The notes beneath the pieces are model-generated. The model searched no databases. It saw only the letters and a list, made by a program, of their open reading frames with translations, and was not told the DNA's origin. Position numbers and translations under genes: made by a program. From contig JBPOJB010000055.1 in the NCBI GenBank assembly GCA_052034005.1, positions 1-63,491 on the forward strand: a stretch of DNA of 63,491 nucleotides. Reading direction: 5' to 3'. Below, piece after piece: positions 10,103 to 19,950 of this stretch. How positions within the stretch are numbered: position 1 is the stretch's first letter; every line of letters begins with the position of its first letter. Source of the DNA: JAAYDI01 sp052034005. Lineage in GTDB: Bacteria > Planctomycetota > Planctomycetia > Pirellulales > Pirellulaceae.

Positions 10103-13100
10103 CTACCTGCCCTTCACGTAGTCGATGGCGAACTCCCCGGTTCGCGCGCCCCCACCCGTATCGATTCTCAACGCGGTGATCAGACCGGTCCATAAGGGAT
10201 GTCTGCTCAGGTCTACGGTCAGTGTGTGGAACTGGCCGTCGGCAACCAAGGGCAGGGGGACCGATTTGGCTTCGTCGAACGACGGCGAGTCGTCGGTAGT
10301 CCAGAACAACTGCCCATTGCGTCCGTCAGTCAGGCGGATGCGCAGTTCAATCGCCCGGCAGGAGTCGGCCGGCACTTCGAGCATCGTGCGGACGATGTAG
10401 GGGTCGGGGCCCGTGATCTTGCCGTGCAGCAGGCCGTCCGAGCAGGTCAGTCCCAGGACATCGTTCGCTTCGAGCCATCCGGCGACGGAGTCGTGGAAGT
10501 CGAAGTCGATCTCGTGGACGACTTCCGGCAATCGCGCGACGGCCCGGAACGCCGCGCCGGCGACATGGATCGAAACCGGGCCGCTGTGCGGCACGCGGAT
10601 GGTCAGGAAGCCGTTGGGCGAGTCGTACCGCCAGCCGGCGCCGCTTGCGGTCTCAACATCTCCCCGCTCCGCTACCGCGGCGCCGTCGATCGTCACCGCG
10701 GACGGCCTGGTGACATTCGCGACCAGGACACAGCCCTGTTCGCCATCTGGAAACGCCGCGCTGAACGCGAGCTCATCATCGCGCCACTCGGCTGACGCGA
10801 CTCGGGCGGTGGAGGTGATGTGCAGGCGATCATCACCGCGCCTGACGATCCAGGTTGCCGGGTCTTCGTCGCGTCCGATCAGCTTGAGGATGTTCTGGAT
10901 GATCTGTCGGGGCGCGAACACCCACGGGCACTTCTCGCCGTTGATCGCGCTGATGTTGTCCGGCCAGAGGGCCGCGTCGTCACCCGCCTGTGCCTGCTGG
11001 TGGATGGCGCTGCGGATAATCACCTCGGCCAGCTTGCGCCAGTCGCGGCTGTCGTCGTACTCGGCCAGTCGCAGCAGCGAATTGGCGTAGCACAGTCCGT
11101 TCCACTGTACGGGGCGTCCGAACCAGGAGCCCTGGTACCAGGTCGCCCCGAACACGGGGATGCTTGCGCCGACCAGGTAGGGCTGGGCAGGGTCGTCCCA
11201 CAGGTAGACGAACGGCAGACCGCGACGCGCCTGCAGGACGGCCTCGTGGAGCCACCGCGCATCGCCGCTCAGCCGGTACGCCTCGATGAACGCATCCAGG
11301 GCGTTCGACGCGGCCAGGATGTCCGGCGTGTGGACCGGGACTTCCCACACTTGGGCCGCGCGCGGCACACGGAACTGGGCCATCCGCTCGAGCGTGGGGA
11401 CCATCAGGGTGTAGATCTTCTGGTCGCCCATGATCCGGGCGTACCTCAGCACCTGATAGGCGTGGGCCGCGGTGGTGCCCAGCTCCACCGCCTGGTGCGG
11501 CCCGAGGTCGCGGTAGTCGACCCCTTCAAATGGCCCGTGGCCGATCTGGTCCGCATCGAAGGCCCACATGCCGTCGGCGTTGCGCGATCGCAGCAAGCGG
11601 GCGATCGGCCCGGAATTGGCCAACGACAGGTCAAAGCGCGTACCAAACCGCTGCACATCGATCCGGGGCAGGCCGCCGATCAGCGACGACAGTTCGGCCG
11701 CACGCGCGCGACACGCCTCCCGGACGGATTCCGTCGGAGCCAGGAGCGCGCCGACGAGGAGGTCGGCGACGTATGCCGTCGGCCGGCCCTTGCCCGACAG
11801 GATGCCGCCCCCTTTGGTCGTCCACCATTGGCGCTCTTCGGGGATCCAGAGCGACTTCAGGTAGCCCAGCATCGAGAACTCGATTTCGCCGGCGTACGAG
11901 CCGTGCGGCAACGCGGCCGGCTCCGGAACACCATGTTGATCGAGCCACGCGTCGATCGGCGCCAACGCGTCCGTGGCGTCGGCGTCGACCAGGACCTGGC
12001 ATGCCAGCCGCAGGGGCTGGCCGGAGCTGACCGGATACGGCTGCCGCGCCTCGCGCTCGTTCGGCTGCACCCACTCGGGGACGCCGGGCAGGAACAAGCC
12101 CATCACGTGTGAACCGTCACCGTCCTGCGCGTCAACCACATCGCCCCGCAGGCGACCGAACTGATCGGGAGATGCGAACATGACGGACGGCCGATCGTGC
12201 CGGCCGTCCCATTTCTGATGAACGTCCCACAGCAGCCCCAACGTGCCCCAGGCCGCGTGGATGCCGATCGCGGGGATCGTGACCATGTTCGGATGCACGA
12301 CATAGCGCACCTGATCCGCGTGCCCCCGGGCGATGTCGAGCGTACTGGAGGACACTTCGTCATCCACGAGCCACTCCAGACCGGGAAAGACGGCCTCATC
12401 GCGAGCCAGCGCGTGCAGCGCCAGCCCGTCGAAGGCCAGTAGGCGCCCGGGTTGCGAACAGCGCAGTTCATGAGTTGCGTGCAGCGCCTTGCTATGATCC
12501 GACAGCGCCAGGCACACGCGGATGTCCCACGTGCCGCCGTCCGCGTCGTCGGCCGTCCAATGGAACACCAGCCGCGCTTCGCTGTCGGTGCGTTCCGTGG
12601 TCGGCGGTTCGTTCGAGACGTTGGTCAGCTCCTGTCGCTTGCCCGCCGCGTCCTGTATCACGAGCCGGCTCAGCTGCGGGGCTTGTGCCACGAGGATCCA
12701 TGTGTCGCCCTTCCGGGCGTACAGGTCTCCGGGCCCCCAGCCGAATTCATGATGGCGAAACGCCAGCCGCAGGCGGTCGTTCTCCAACACGGCGCACCGG
12801 TCACTCACTTCGCAGTGCAGCGTGCCCCGCGGCGGCGGCAGCTCCGTGGCCGCGCCGACCACGAATGGGCTGACACGGCCAGTGGAGACATCCGGGCCGT
12901 CAACAGTCACAGACACGGTCTCGCAGGCGGATTGCCGGGCCGGTGTCATGTCCGCAATCACCGACTGCGAGCTTCCGGGGCTCAGCGCGTCGATCCTTTT
13001 TTCGACCCTGTCCGACCGGCCGAACTGGAACGTGACGCTGACCGGAGGAAGCCATGCATGGCCGGTGTTCTTGAGGATACACTGTGTTGCGAACGGTCTG

Positions 13101-14020
13101 CCGACTGTTCCTACCGGGATCATCGGGCCGCAGCGCACGATGTCCAGCCCGGGCCGGAACATAGCGCGCGTCTGGGTCTCGAACGCGCCCGCCACGGCCG
13201 TGATGTTCACGTCGCTCGGCGTCTGGCGGCGGCCTGCGACTTCCAATCGGACGATCGCGCGCGCGTCGGGCGCCAGCGCCGGGAGCTGCAGCGCGGCAGG
13301 GCTGGCGGTCAAGCCAGCCGGCAGATCGGCCGTCAGCTTGATGGCATCGGCGGGCTCGTCGCCGTGGTTCCACAGCGGGACGCGCAGCGTACACCGGTCG
13401 CCCGGCGCGGCCGGGTCTTCGTCGATCGTGACTCGGCCGAACTGGAGAATCGGCCCGGTCCGTTCGACGTAGGAGAAATCGTCCAGGAGCAGTTCGCCGG
13501 CCGGGCCCAGGATCCGCGCAGCGAAATGAACCCACTTCACCTCGGGATTGCCGGTGAAGTCATACTTGAGGCGGGCGTGGTGCCACTGGCCGTCACCCAC
13601 GTGATCCTCCGGCACCGCAAACTCCGCGCGCCGCGAGCTGGACAGCTCGACCGACTGAGCGTTCATGGGGATGACGTAGATCATCAACCGGGTCGCGTCG
13701 GCGGTCACGGCCTGGTAGTAGAAGTCCATCCCGCCGGACAGGCGATTGATCCTGGCCGAACCGGTGCCCGGTCGCCAACCGCGGTTCAGGCCCGTCTCGA
13801 GCGACTTCGTATTGCGTGTGCGTACCAGTCGCAGGGCACGCTCGCCCTGATGCGCGTCGGTGGTCACCTCCACGCCCTCGCCGACCGGGCTCCAGTCGAC
13901 CGGGAATCCGTGGGCGTCGAGTTCCTCAAACGAGCCGTTCGTGCAGATTTGGTCGGCAGTGGGCACGGCAGGGACCGATGCGGAGAACAGCAGCAGCAAG
14001 CAGGCAGGCAGGTATGGCAT
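10103..14020 (-). CDS. Giant secreted protein of unknown family, probably glycan-active
   Basis: The 1305-aa protein has a clean signal peptide (MPYLPACLLLLFSASVPA) and GGAG 7 nt before the ATG. Residues 25-190 resemble a carbohydrate-binding jelly roll (NGSFEELDAHGFPVDW). Residues about 200-370 look like two Ig/CARDB-like repeats (LRVPLWNHGDEPADAIKL). A central region contains helix-rich segments such as AAHAYQVLRYARIMG and GLCYANSLLRLAEYDDS, like an (alpha/alpha)6 toroid of a lyase or glycosidase. The C-terminus ends with another jelly roll. I do not recognise the family. It probably forms an export operon with the DUF6259-like gene downstream. Confidence 0.5.
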   Translation of the reverse strand: MPYLPACLLLLFSASVPAVPTADQICTNGSFEELDAHGFPVDWSPVGEGVEVTTDAHQGERALRLVRTRNTKSLETGLNRGWRPGTGSARINRLSGGMDFYYQAVTADATRLMIYVIPMNAQSVELSSSRRAEFAVPEDHVGDGQWHHARLKYDFTGNPEVKWVHFAARILGPAGELLLDDFSYVERTGPILQFGRVTIDEDPAAPGDRCTLRVPLWNHGDEPADAIKLTADLPAGLTASPAALQLPALAPDARAIVRLEVAGRRQTPSDVNITAVAGAFETQTRAMFRPGLDIVRCGPMIPVGTVGRPFATQCILKNTGHAWLPPVSVTFQFGRSDRVEKRIDALSPGSSQSVIADMTPARQSACETVSVTVDGPDVSTGRVSPFVVGAATELPPPRGTLHCEVSDRCAVLENDRLRLAFRHHEFGWGPGDLYARKGDTWILVAQAPQLSRLVIQDAAGKRQELTNVSNEPPTTERTDSEARLVFHWTADDADGGTWDIRVCLALSDHSKALHATHELRCSQPGRLLAFDGLALHALARDEAVFPGLEWLVDDEVSSSTLDIARGHADQVRYVVHPNMVTIPAIGIHAAWGTLGLLWDVHQKWDGRHDRPSVMFASPDQFGRLRGDVVDAQDGDGSHVMGLFLPGVPEWVQPNEREARQPYPVSSGQPLRLACQVLVDADATDALAPIDAWLDQHGVPEPAALPHGSYAGEIEFSMLGYLKSLWIPEERQWWTTKGGGILSGKGRPTAYVADLLVGALLAPTESVREACRARAAELSSLIGGLPRIDVQRFGTRFDLSLANSGPIARLLRSRNADGMWAFDADQIGHGPFEGVDYRDLGPHQAVELGTTAAHAYQVLRYARIMGDQKIYTLMVPTLERMAQFRVPRAAQVWEVPVHTPDILAASNALDAFIEAYRLSGDARWLHEAVLQARRGLPFVYLWDDPAQPYLVGASIPVFGATWYQGSWFGRPVQWNGLCYANSLLRLAEYDDSRDWRKLAEVIIRSAIHQQAQAGDDAALWPDNISAINGEKCPWVFAPRQIIQNILKLIGRDEDPATWIVRRGDDRLHITSTARVASAEWRDDELAFSAAFPDGEQGCVLVANVTRPSAVTIDGAAVAERGDVETASGAGWRYDSPNGFLTIRVPHSGPVSIHVAGAAFRAVARLPEVVHEIDFDFHDSVAGWLEANDVLGLTCSDGLLHGKITGPDPYIVRTMLEVPADSCRAIELRIRLTDGRNGQLFWTTDDSPSFDEAKSVPLPLVADGQFHTLTVDLSRHPLWTGLITALRIDTGGGARTGEFAIDYVKGR

Positions 14021-14330
14021 GGGATGGCTCCGTCAAAGCGTGGCGGGGGCTGGTGCGCGTGGCAGCATGGTCGTTTCGATCTCCGCGACGGACAGCCTCT
14101 CGTGGACGAAAGGCTACGATGGAGGGTCCCAGGGACGTTCCACGGCGTCGACCGGCGGGGTGGGCATCTGTGCGGACGCCACCGCCATTGACCTCTGTCC
14201 GGACGGCGATGTCAAGTGGAGCGCGGCCACTCGGCGAAGATTCGGATGGCGCACACGAATCCGCCTGTGCGTGCCGAAGCGCTGGCGGTGTAGGCGAAAA
14301 CCCACGTCATCCGATACCATATAGAACGTC
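14021..14330. other. Divergent intergenic region, no gene seen
   Basis: About 310 bp separate the start of the minus-strand 1305-aa gene from the plus-strand MprF-like gene. No coding-like reading frame stands out. A weak TATAGA lies about 10 nt before the MprF start and no clear Shine-Dalgarno sequence is visible there, so that gene may be leaderless or start slightly elsewhere. Confidence 0.4.
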
Positions 14331-16892
14331 ATGAACAAGCTGCTTCATAAGATCGGTCCGATCCTGGTCGTGTGCATCTTCATCGGTGCCTCGTGGTTCC
14401 TCTACCGCGAGCTGCGACAATACCACTATCGGGACATCAAACAGGCCATTAGCGCCATCCCCAACTGGCGGCTGCTGGCGGCGCTGGGGATGACCGTCGT
14501 CAACTACATTGTCCTGATCGGCTACGACTATCTGGCGGTGCGTGCGATCAAGCATCCGCTGCCGCTGGGCAAGATCTCGTTGGCCTCGTTCACGGGTTTC
14601 GTGACGAGCTACAACTTCGGCGCCCTGCTGGGCGGCACGTCGGTGCGCTACCGGCTTTACAGCGCCTGGGGGCTGTCGGCGGTGGAGATCCTGCAGTTGG
14701 TGATCACGATGGGGATCACGTTCTGGGTCGGCGCGTTTGCGTTGGCGAGCGCGGTGTTCATTGTGCGGCCGTTTCCGATCCCGGCGGAGTTGAACCTGCC
14801 GTTCGAGAGCGTGCATCCGCTGGGTTTTGTCCTGTTGGCGGTCTCGCTGGGCTATGTCGCGTTGACGGCCATGCGCACCAAGACGCTGCATTTTCGCGAT
14901 CGGCAGTTCCCCTTGCCGGGGACCGGCATAACCTTGCTGCAGCTGTTCGTGGCGGCCATCGATCTGTGCATCGCCGCCGGGTGCCTGTACGTGCTGGTGG
15001 CCCACGACCTGTCCGTCGGGTATTGGGAGTTCCTGGGCATGTACCTGCTGGCCGTGGTGGCGGTCATTGTCACGCACGTGCCGGGCGGATTGGGTGTCTT
15101 TGAGCTGGTCATCTTGAAGCTGGCGGTGCCGGAGTCGGCCCCGGCCATGGTGGCGGCCTTGCTGGTGTTCCGGATCGTCTACTACCTGTTGCCGCTGCTG
15201 GCGGCCGTCCTGCTGCTGGCAGGCTACGAAATCGTGTTGCAGCGGGCGGCGGCGGAGCGGGTGTGGGAGGTGATCGGGCGCTGGTCTGAGCCGATTGTGG
15301 CCAGCCTGCTGGCGTGGGCGACGCTGATCGCCGGCATGATCATGCTCATCTCGGGGGCGACGCCCATTGTGCACGGGCGTCGGGCGACGTTGGCGGCGGC
15401 CGTGCCGTTGCCGCTGATCGAGCTCTCGCATTTCGTGGCCAGCGTGGCGGGCGCCGTCCTGCTGCTCTTGGCCCGCGGCCTGCAACGGCGGCTGGATTCG
15501 GCATGGTGGATGACGATCGCCCTGATGGTGGTGGGATGCGTCGCCGTGTTGCTCAAAGGCCTGGACTACGAAGTGGCGGCGGTCCTGGCGACGATGGCCG
15601 TATCGTTGTCCGTGTGCCGCAAGCGGTTCTACCGGAAGGGGTCGTTGCTGCACGAGTCGTTCACGTCGCCCTGGACGGCCGCCGTGCTGCTGGTCGTCAT
15701 CACGTCCATTTGCGTGGGCCTGTTCGTCTACAAGCATGTGGACTACACGGGGAGCGTCTGGTGGAAGTTCGCCCTGGACCGCGACGCGCCGCGGTTCCTG
15801 CGCGCGAGCATAGGCGCCGTCATCGTCATCCTGCTGTTCGCGGTCTGGCGACTGATCATGCCGGCCAAGCGGAGTCCGGTCGACCGGTTGGCTGGCAACC
15901 CGGAGCTGGTGGCCGCGGTCGCGCGCCAATCGCCGCGCACGGTGGCCAACCTGGCGCTGCTGGGCGACAAGTCGTTCCTGTTTAACGAGGCGGGCACGGC
16001 ATTCATCATGTACGCCCGGCAAGGCCGGTCCTGGATCGCCATGGGAGACCCGATCGGGCCGGCCCAGGAGTACGCGGAGCTGGTGTGGGGATTCCGCGAG
16101 CTGGTGGACCAGTACGACGGGTGGCCGGTGTTTTACGAGGTCGATCAGGAATGCCTGCCTATCTATCTTGATCAGGGCCTGACGCTGCTCAAGCTGGGGG
16201 AAGAAGCGCGTGTGCCGCTGGGCGATTTCTCGCTCGAAGGGCCCGACCGGAAGCCGCTCCGCCACGCCTACCATCATGGCCAGCGTGAGCAGCTGGAGTT
16301 CGCGGTGATCGAACAGGACAAGGTGGGCGCCGTGCTGCCGGACCTGAAGCGCATCTCCGACGCCTGGTTGGCGGAGAAGAAGGTGGAAGAGAAGGGGTTC
16401 TCGCTGGGCTTCTTCGATCAGCGTTACGTCAGCCACTTCCCAGCCGCTGTCGTGCGCCGGGCCGATCGCATCGTGGCGTTCGCCAACCTGTGGTGCGGCT
16501 CGGATCGCGAGGAGCTGTCCGTCGACCTGATGCGTTACATGCCCGGCGCGCCTGCCGGTGTGATGGAGTATCTGTTCATCGAGCTGATGCTGTGGGGCCG
16601 ACAGGAAGGCTATGCTTGGTTCAACCTGGGCATGGCCCCGCTGTCGGGCGTCGATGACCGGCCGCTGGCGCCGCTCTGGAATCGCGCGGTCCGCCTGGCC
16701 TTCCAGTTCGGTGATCGTTTCTACAGCTTCGAGGGCCTGAGGAAGTACAAAGAGAAGTACCATCCCGTGTGGCGACCCAAGTACCTCGCCTCACCCGGCG
16801 GCATTGCACTGCCCCGCATCCTGCACGACCTCACGACGCTCATCAGCGGCAAGCAGGAGATCGATGGGCCGCCGGCGGCCACGGACGGGTGA
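14331..16892 (+). CDS. mprF: Lysylphosphatidylglycerol synthetase/flippase (MprF-like)
   Basis: The 853-aa product has two parts. Residues 1-500 form about 13-14 membrane helices of the LPG_synthase_TM/flippase type (ASFTGFVTSYNFGALLGG is diagnostic). Residues about 540-840 form the cytosolic DUF2156 aminoacyltransferase domain (AFIMYARQGRSWIAMGDPIG, FNLGMAPLSGVDDRPLAPLWNRA). The family transfers lysine or alanine from aminoacyl-tRNA to phosphatidylglycerol and flips the product outward, reducing the negative surface charge. Length matches the bifunctional family. The stop lies 1 nt from the stop of the convergent zinc-finger gene. Amino-acid specificity cannot be read from the sequence. Confidence 0.88.
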   Translation: MNKLLHKIGPILVVCIFIGASWFLYRELRQYHYRDIKQAISAIPNWRLLAALGMTVVNYIVLIGYDYLAVRAIKHPLPLGKISLASFTGFVTSYNFGALLGGTSVRYRLYSAWGLSAVEILQLVITMGITFWVGAFALASAVFIVRPFPIPAELNLPFESVHPLGFVLLAVSLGYVALTAMRTKTLHFRDRQFPLPGTGITLLQLFVAAIDLCIAAGCLYVLVAHDLSVGYWEFLGMYLLAVVAVIVTHVPGGLGVFELVILKLAVPESAPAMVAALLVFRIVYYLLPLLAAVLLLAGYEIVLQRAAAERVWEVIGRWSEPIVASLLAWATLIAGMIMLISGATPIVHGRRATLAAAVPLPLIELSHFVASVAGAVLLLLARGLQRRLDSAWWMTIALMVVGCVAVLLKGLDYEVAAVLATMAVSLSVCRKRFYRKGSLLHESFTSPWTAAVLLVVITSICVGLFVYKHVDYTGSVWWKFALDRDAPRFLRASIGAVIVILLFAVWRLIMPAKRSPVDRLAGNPELVAAVARQSPRTVANLALLGDKSFLFNEAGTAFIMYARQGRSWIAMGDPIGPAQEYAELVWGFRELVDQYDGWPVFYEVDQECLPIYLDQGLTLLKLGEEARVPLGDFSLEGPDRKPLRHAYHHGQREQLEFAVIEQDKVGAVLPDLKRISDAWLAEKKVEEKGFSLGFFDQRYVSHFPAAVVRRADRIVAFANLWCGSDREELSVDLMRYMPGAPAGVMEYLFIELMLWGRQEGYAWFNLGMAPLSGVDDRPLAPLWNRAVRLAFQFGDRFYSFEGLRKYKEKYHPVWRPKYLASPGGIALPRILHDLTTLISGKQEIDGPPAATDG

Positions 16893-16893
16893 G

Positions 16894-17319
16894 CTAATCC
16901 GCCGTGCCACCCTCGGCGTCCTCCTCCTCTTCCTCCTCAGGATCAAGGCCCGATGCCAGCCGCGAGCGGTTCGCCTCCGCCGTCCGCTGGCAGTTGATAC
17001 AGGTCGTCGTGTAGGGAAGCGCCTCGAGCCGGGCCGCGGCGATCGGCTGCCCGCACTCCTCGCAGATCCCATACTGGCCCCGATCCATGCTCTCCAACGC
17101 GGCATTGATGCGATGGATCTCCTCGCTGTCCGACTGGGCCAGCAGCGAGCTGATTTCGTCGTCTTGAACGCCTAACGCCCCGTCCCCCTCGTCGCCGACC
17201 TCGTCACGGTCCCAGTTGCTGTTCAAGTCCGTGAGATCGCCGGCCAGGCGCCGCCGCAACAACTCCTTGCGGTTGATCAGGATGGGTCGCAATTTCGCGA
17301 TCAATTCGTCTCGTTTCAT
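16894..17319 (-). CDS. TraR/DksA-type C4 zinc-finger protein
   Basis: The 141-aa protein starts at MKRDELIAKL, chosen because GAGGAG sits 7 nt upstream; an in-frame ATG 18 nt earlier lacks a ribosome site. An N-terminal coiled-coil region precedes a C-terminal zinc finger of type CX2C-X17-CX2C (CEECG and CINCQ). The tip region carries acidic residues (WDRDEVGDEGD), as expected for secondary-channel regulators of RNA polymerase. The last 15 residues are a Glu/Asp-rich tail. The family modulates rRNA and stress promoters together with ppGpp. Whether this is true DksA or a paralogue is open. Confidence 0.85.
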   Translation of the reverse strand: MKRDELIAKLRPILINRKELLRRRLAGDLTDLNSNWDRDEVGDEGDGALGVQDDEISSLLAQSDSEEIHRINAALESMDRGQYGICEECGQPIAAARLEALPYTTTCINCQRTAEANRSRLASGLDPEEEEEEDAEGGTAD

Positions 17320-17459
17320 GAAGCTCCTCGGGGGCATGCGAGATCAGAGTTGCTCTGTGCGCTGCGAAAAGCCGTTAGATTCTAGCGAATAACGCCCACA
17401 AGGGAACGCCGACTGCCGGCCTTTTTGAGGAACCGCACGTGGTGGGCCGCCCGGGTTCG

Positions 17460-19325
17460 TCATTCCTCCCCTGCGGCCGGCCGTACGCTCAGGGTCAGCG
17501 TAGCCTGCTCCACCGGCTCCACCAGGTCGATGCCGATTCGCGTCGGCCTGCCCGGACCTCGGACATCCTCCTCGAGCGTGGTGGCTTCGATCTTCACGCC
17601 CCGCCCGCCCGCGTCGATCCGGATCTCGACGGCCGTGGCCCCTTGACCCACCAGGAGCCGATCGGCGGACAACTGCTTCCAGGAGTCGAACGTGATGACC
17701 GCCGTGCCGAACGCCTCGGGGGCATCATAGCGCACCTCGTCCGTGATGGTCAGGCGGCCCGCAGGACGCTCGAACCGGAATGTGCGGTTGAGCATTTGGA
17801 GCGTCTTGACCGGATAGGCGGATTTCAGGTCCAGTTGGAGCGTGTCCTGGTCATCCGCCAACTCACACTGGAGCACCTTGGCCGCCGCGGAGGGGCCGGT
17901 CGCCTGCAATTGATCGGCCACGCGCGGCACCGGATGCCCGAACGAGTTGAGCACGTTGCTCACATAGCGCTCGGAGCTGAATGTGCGCCGCGTGTATACT
18001 TCCGCTCCCGGGTCCACGAGCGTCATGTTGTCGCCGACACAGAACACGTACGAGCCGAGATCGTTGTGGTTGTGATGTTCGGCGTTGTGCCCGCCCTTGA
18101 GCGCCACTCCGACCGGCAACCCCGAGCCGGTCCTGGCGCCGCGGCCGATCAGAACCTGGGCGTCTGCGAACCAGTCCCGAATGCCGGCCGGCGGGCTCGG
18201 GCCCTCGGGCGCCGATCCTTGGAAGAGAAACGCATACACGCCGAACTCGTCCAGGAACCGGACGCTGGGAGCCGCTTGCCGTTCCCAGAGCGTCGGCGGC
18301 AGCTCGTAGCGGCGTGAGACGTAGGCCATGGTCTCCCGGCTGGGCTTGGCCCCGACCGAGCAGTCAGCGAAGGCCGGATACATGCCGGGCGTGATCTCCA
18401 TGCGGCGCGCGAACATCCCGGCGCTGCGGGCCTTGGGCGCCGCGAACAGATCGACCTTGCCGCGCGTCGCGCCGCTGAGCATGTGGGCCAATCGCACGAA
18501 GCATCCGTACCCGTAGTTCCAGTACCCGATCCCTTCGCTGCAGTAGCCGTCGTCCGTGAAGCCGTTGAGGAAATTCGCGACGTACCGCTCGGCCGCCGAC
18601 ACGTAGAAAGCCTTTTCGTCCGGCTCTTCGAGCAGTGCCAGCGCCGTGCCCGTCACATTTGCCAGACACACGGCGTTCCAGTTGTTGGTGACCAGCAGCC
18701 ACGCCTTGCCCGGCTTGCCATCGTTAACCATGCCGGTATAGGGGTCGAAGATGCGGCGCTTCGCCTCCTTGCGCACGAGCGCGCGGGTGGCCTGGTCCAA
18801 CCGGTCGCCCAGCATGCGATCGGCCGTCGCCAGCTCGCAGGCCACTTCCGATGCGAACAGATCGATCGTGATCTGCCGCCCTTCAAAATTCTCCAACCCG
18901 CCGTCGTGCGCCGGCAGAACCCACGACTTGTCGGCGGCATAAGACGCGATCAGGTCCTGGATCGACTTGACGAACCGCCCTTGGTCCTCCACACATTCCG
19001 CGATGACCAACGTCCGGAAGGCGCGCAGCTTGTTGAAATACACTTTCTCGTAGTTCGTCCGATTGCCGGTCTTGGAGTATTCCAGATACAGGTCGTCAGG
19101 CAGCGCCTGATAAGTCTCTTTCAGACACCGCTCGGCGTCGACCACCACCGATGCGTAGCTCGTCGACTTCCCCACCCGCGCCCAGAACTCGCGGTCCGCG
19201 ATCGTCGGGGCCGGGCTGTAGGTGCCTGCGGGCAAGGAGCCGGCGATCTCCTGAGTCCGTGCGAGCGAGGCCAGCGCTGCGAGGATACTGAGCGTCGAAA
19301 TGCACAGCAACGAACGGGTTCTCAT
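17460..19325 (-). CDS. Heparinase II/III-like polysaccharide lyase, secreted
   Basis: The 621-aa product starts MRTRSLLCISTLSILAALASL, a Sec signal, with AAGGAG ideally placed upstream. Residues about 50-350 form the helical toroid (NNWNAVCLANVTGTALALL, GIGYWNYGYGCFVRLAHML). Residues about 350-620 form the beta-sandwich with the characteristic HNAEHHNHNDLGSYVF, whose histidine and tyrosine contribute to catalysis in the family. Members cleave acidic polysaccharides such as heparan sulfate or alginate by beta-elimination; the substrate here is unknown. It is monocistronic, 140 nt downstream of the zinc-finger gene's start. Confidence 0.8.
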   Translation of the reverse strand: MRTRSLLCISTLSILAALASLARTQEIAGSLPAGTYSPAPTIADREFWARVGKSTSYASVVVDAERCLKETYQALPDDLYLEYSKTGNRTNYEKVYFNKLRAFRTLVIAECVEDQGRFVKSIQDLIASYAADKSWVLPAHDGGLENFEGRQITIDLFASEVACELATADRMLGDRLDQATRALVRKEAKRRIFDPYTGMVNDGKPGKAWLLVTNNWNAVCLANVTGTALALLEEPDEKAFYVSAAERYVANFLNGFTDDGYCSEGIGYWNYGYGCFVRLAHMLSGATRGKVDLFAAPKARSAGMFARRMEITPGMYPAFADCSVGAKPSRETMAYVSRRYELPPTLWERQAAPSVRFLDEFGVYAFLFQGSAPEGPSPPAGIRDWFADAQVLIGRGARTGSGLPVGVALKGGHNAEHHNHNDLGSYVFCVGDNMTLVDPGAEVYTRRTFSSERYVSNVLNSFGHPVPRVADQLQATGPSAAAKVLQCELADDQDTLQLDLKSAYPVKTLQMLNRTFRFERPAGRLTITDEVRYDAPEAFGTAVITFDSWKQLSADRLLVGQGATAVEIRIDAGGRGVKIEATTLEEDVRGPGRPTRIGIDLVEPVEQATLTLSVRPAAGEE

Positions 19326-19545
19326 GGCAGGACTCCTTCGTGAATAGCGGCAGGGGCGAATCGCGACGTGTGTGGGCACAACCATCTTCGCAGCCTGCCA
19401 CGGCATAGACAACCACGGGGCCGGGGAGACGGGATGCAGGGGATGAACGGGGTCAGATCCCATTCGTGCAATTCGTGGTGCCATGCGAACCGAACCTGGT
19501 CTACATCGGAGGGATCAGCCAGCAAGATATCGAGAGCATCCGCTC

Positions 19546-19599
19546 AACGACAAACGTTAACCGTCAACCGTCAAAACACCTTGGTTCTTTCACGTCGCC
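19546..19599. repeat. Dispersed intergenic repeat, copy B
   Basis: This is the partner of 238-284. Both begin AACGACAAACG and end TTTCACGTCGCC. Copy B contains TTAACCGTCAACCGTC, that is one extra ACCGTCA unit, so internal unit-number variation separates the copies. Confidence 0.7.
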
Positions 19600-19658
19600 A
19601 GCTTGAGTTCACGTCGATTGTAAATCTCGCTCGTGGTTTTCCCTTTCACCCCCCTCGG

Positions 19659-19680
19659 TCCCCCCTTGTACAAGGGGGGA
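19659..19680. repeat. 22-bp perfect palindrome
   Basis: Each half is TCCCCCCTTGT and its exact complement follows without a spacer. It lies in gene-free DNA between the lyase gene and the beta-fructosidase gene. It could form a hairpin in RNA on either strand or be a REP-like element; no T tract follows, so a standard terminator is unlikely. Confidence 0.7.
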
Positions 19681-19950
19681 AGATATCTGTTGCTGTTCGA
19701 ACCACCGCCCTCCTCTCCCTTCTTCCCTTCTTCCCTTCTTCCCTTCTGCACTCTGCACTCCTTGTTCTGCACTCTGCACTCGTCTTCAGCACTTCTTCCT
19801 TCCCGCTTCTCCGCGACCCGTTCTTCGCCAGATTAGGGTCGGCCCGACGCTCCATCAAGGCGTACCAAGCCGATTGCATTCTGCCGAGCGCTGGAATAAG
19901 GTGCACGGGTGCCAAGGGGGTTTGGTCATCCATAACGAGGAGCGACACCA

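Larger units (their letters stand above)
19326..19950. repeat. Repeat-rich intergenic region
   Basis: There is no gene in 625 bp. It contains copy B of a dispersed repeat (19546-19599) and a 22-bp perfect palindrome at 19659-19680 (centre CTTGTACAAG flanked by six C and six G). It also has a polypyrimidine tract built on TTCTTCCC units (about 19715-19748) and TGCACTC doublets repeated twice (about 19747-19782). It looks like an accumulation site for small intergenic repeats, not a single regulatory region. Confidence 0.6.

Noticed and set aside
6972..10121. A 1049-codon plus-strand frame opposite the DUF6259-like gene
   Set aside because: Composition is low-complexity Arg/Gly/His/Val. The minus strand has a signal peptide, ribosome site and domain motifs; this one has none.
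14307..16763. An 818-codon antisense frame over the MprF-like gene
   Set aside because: Gln/His/Arg-rich complement of hydrophobic codons of a membrane protein; not a gene.
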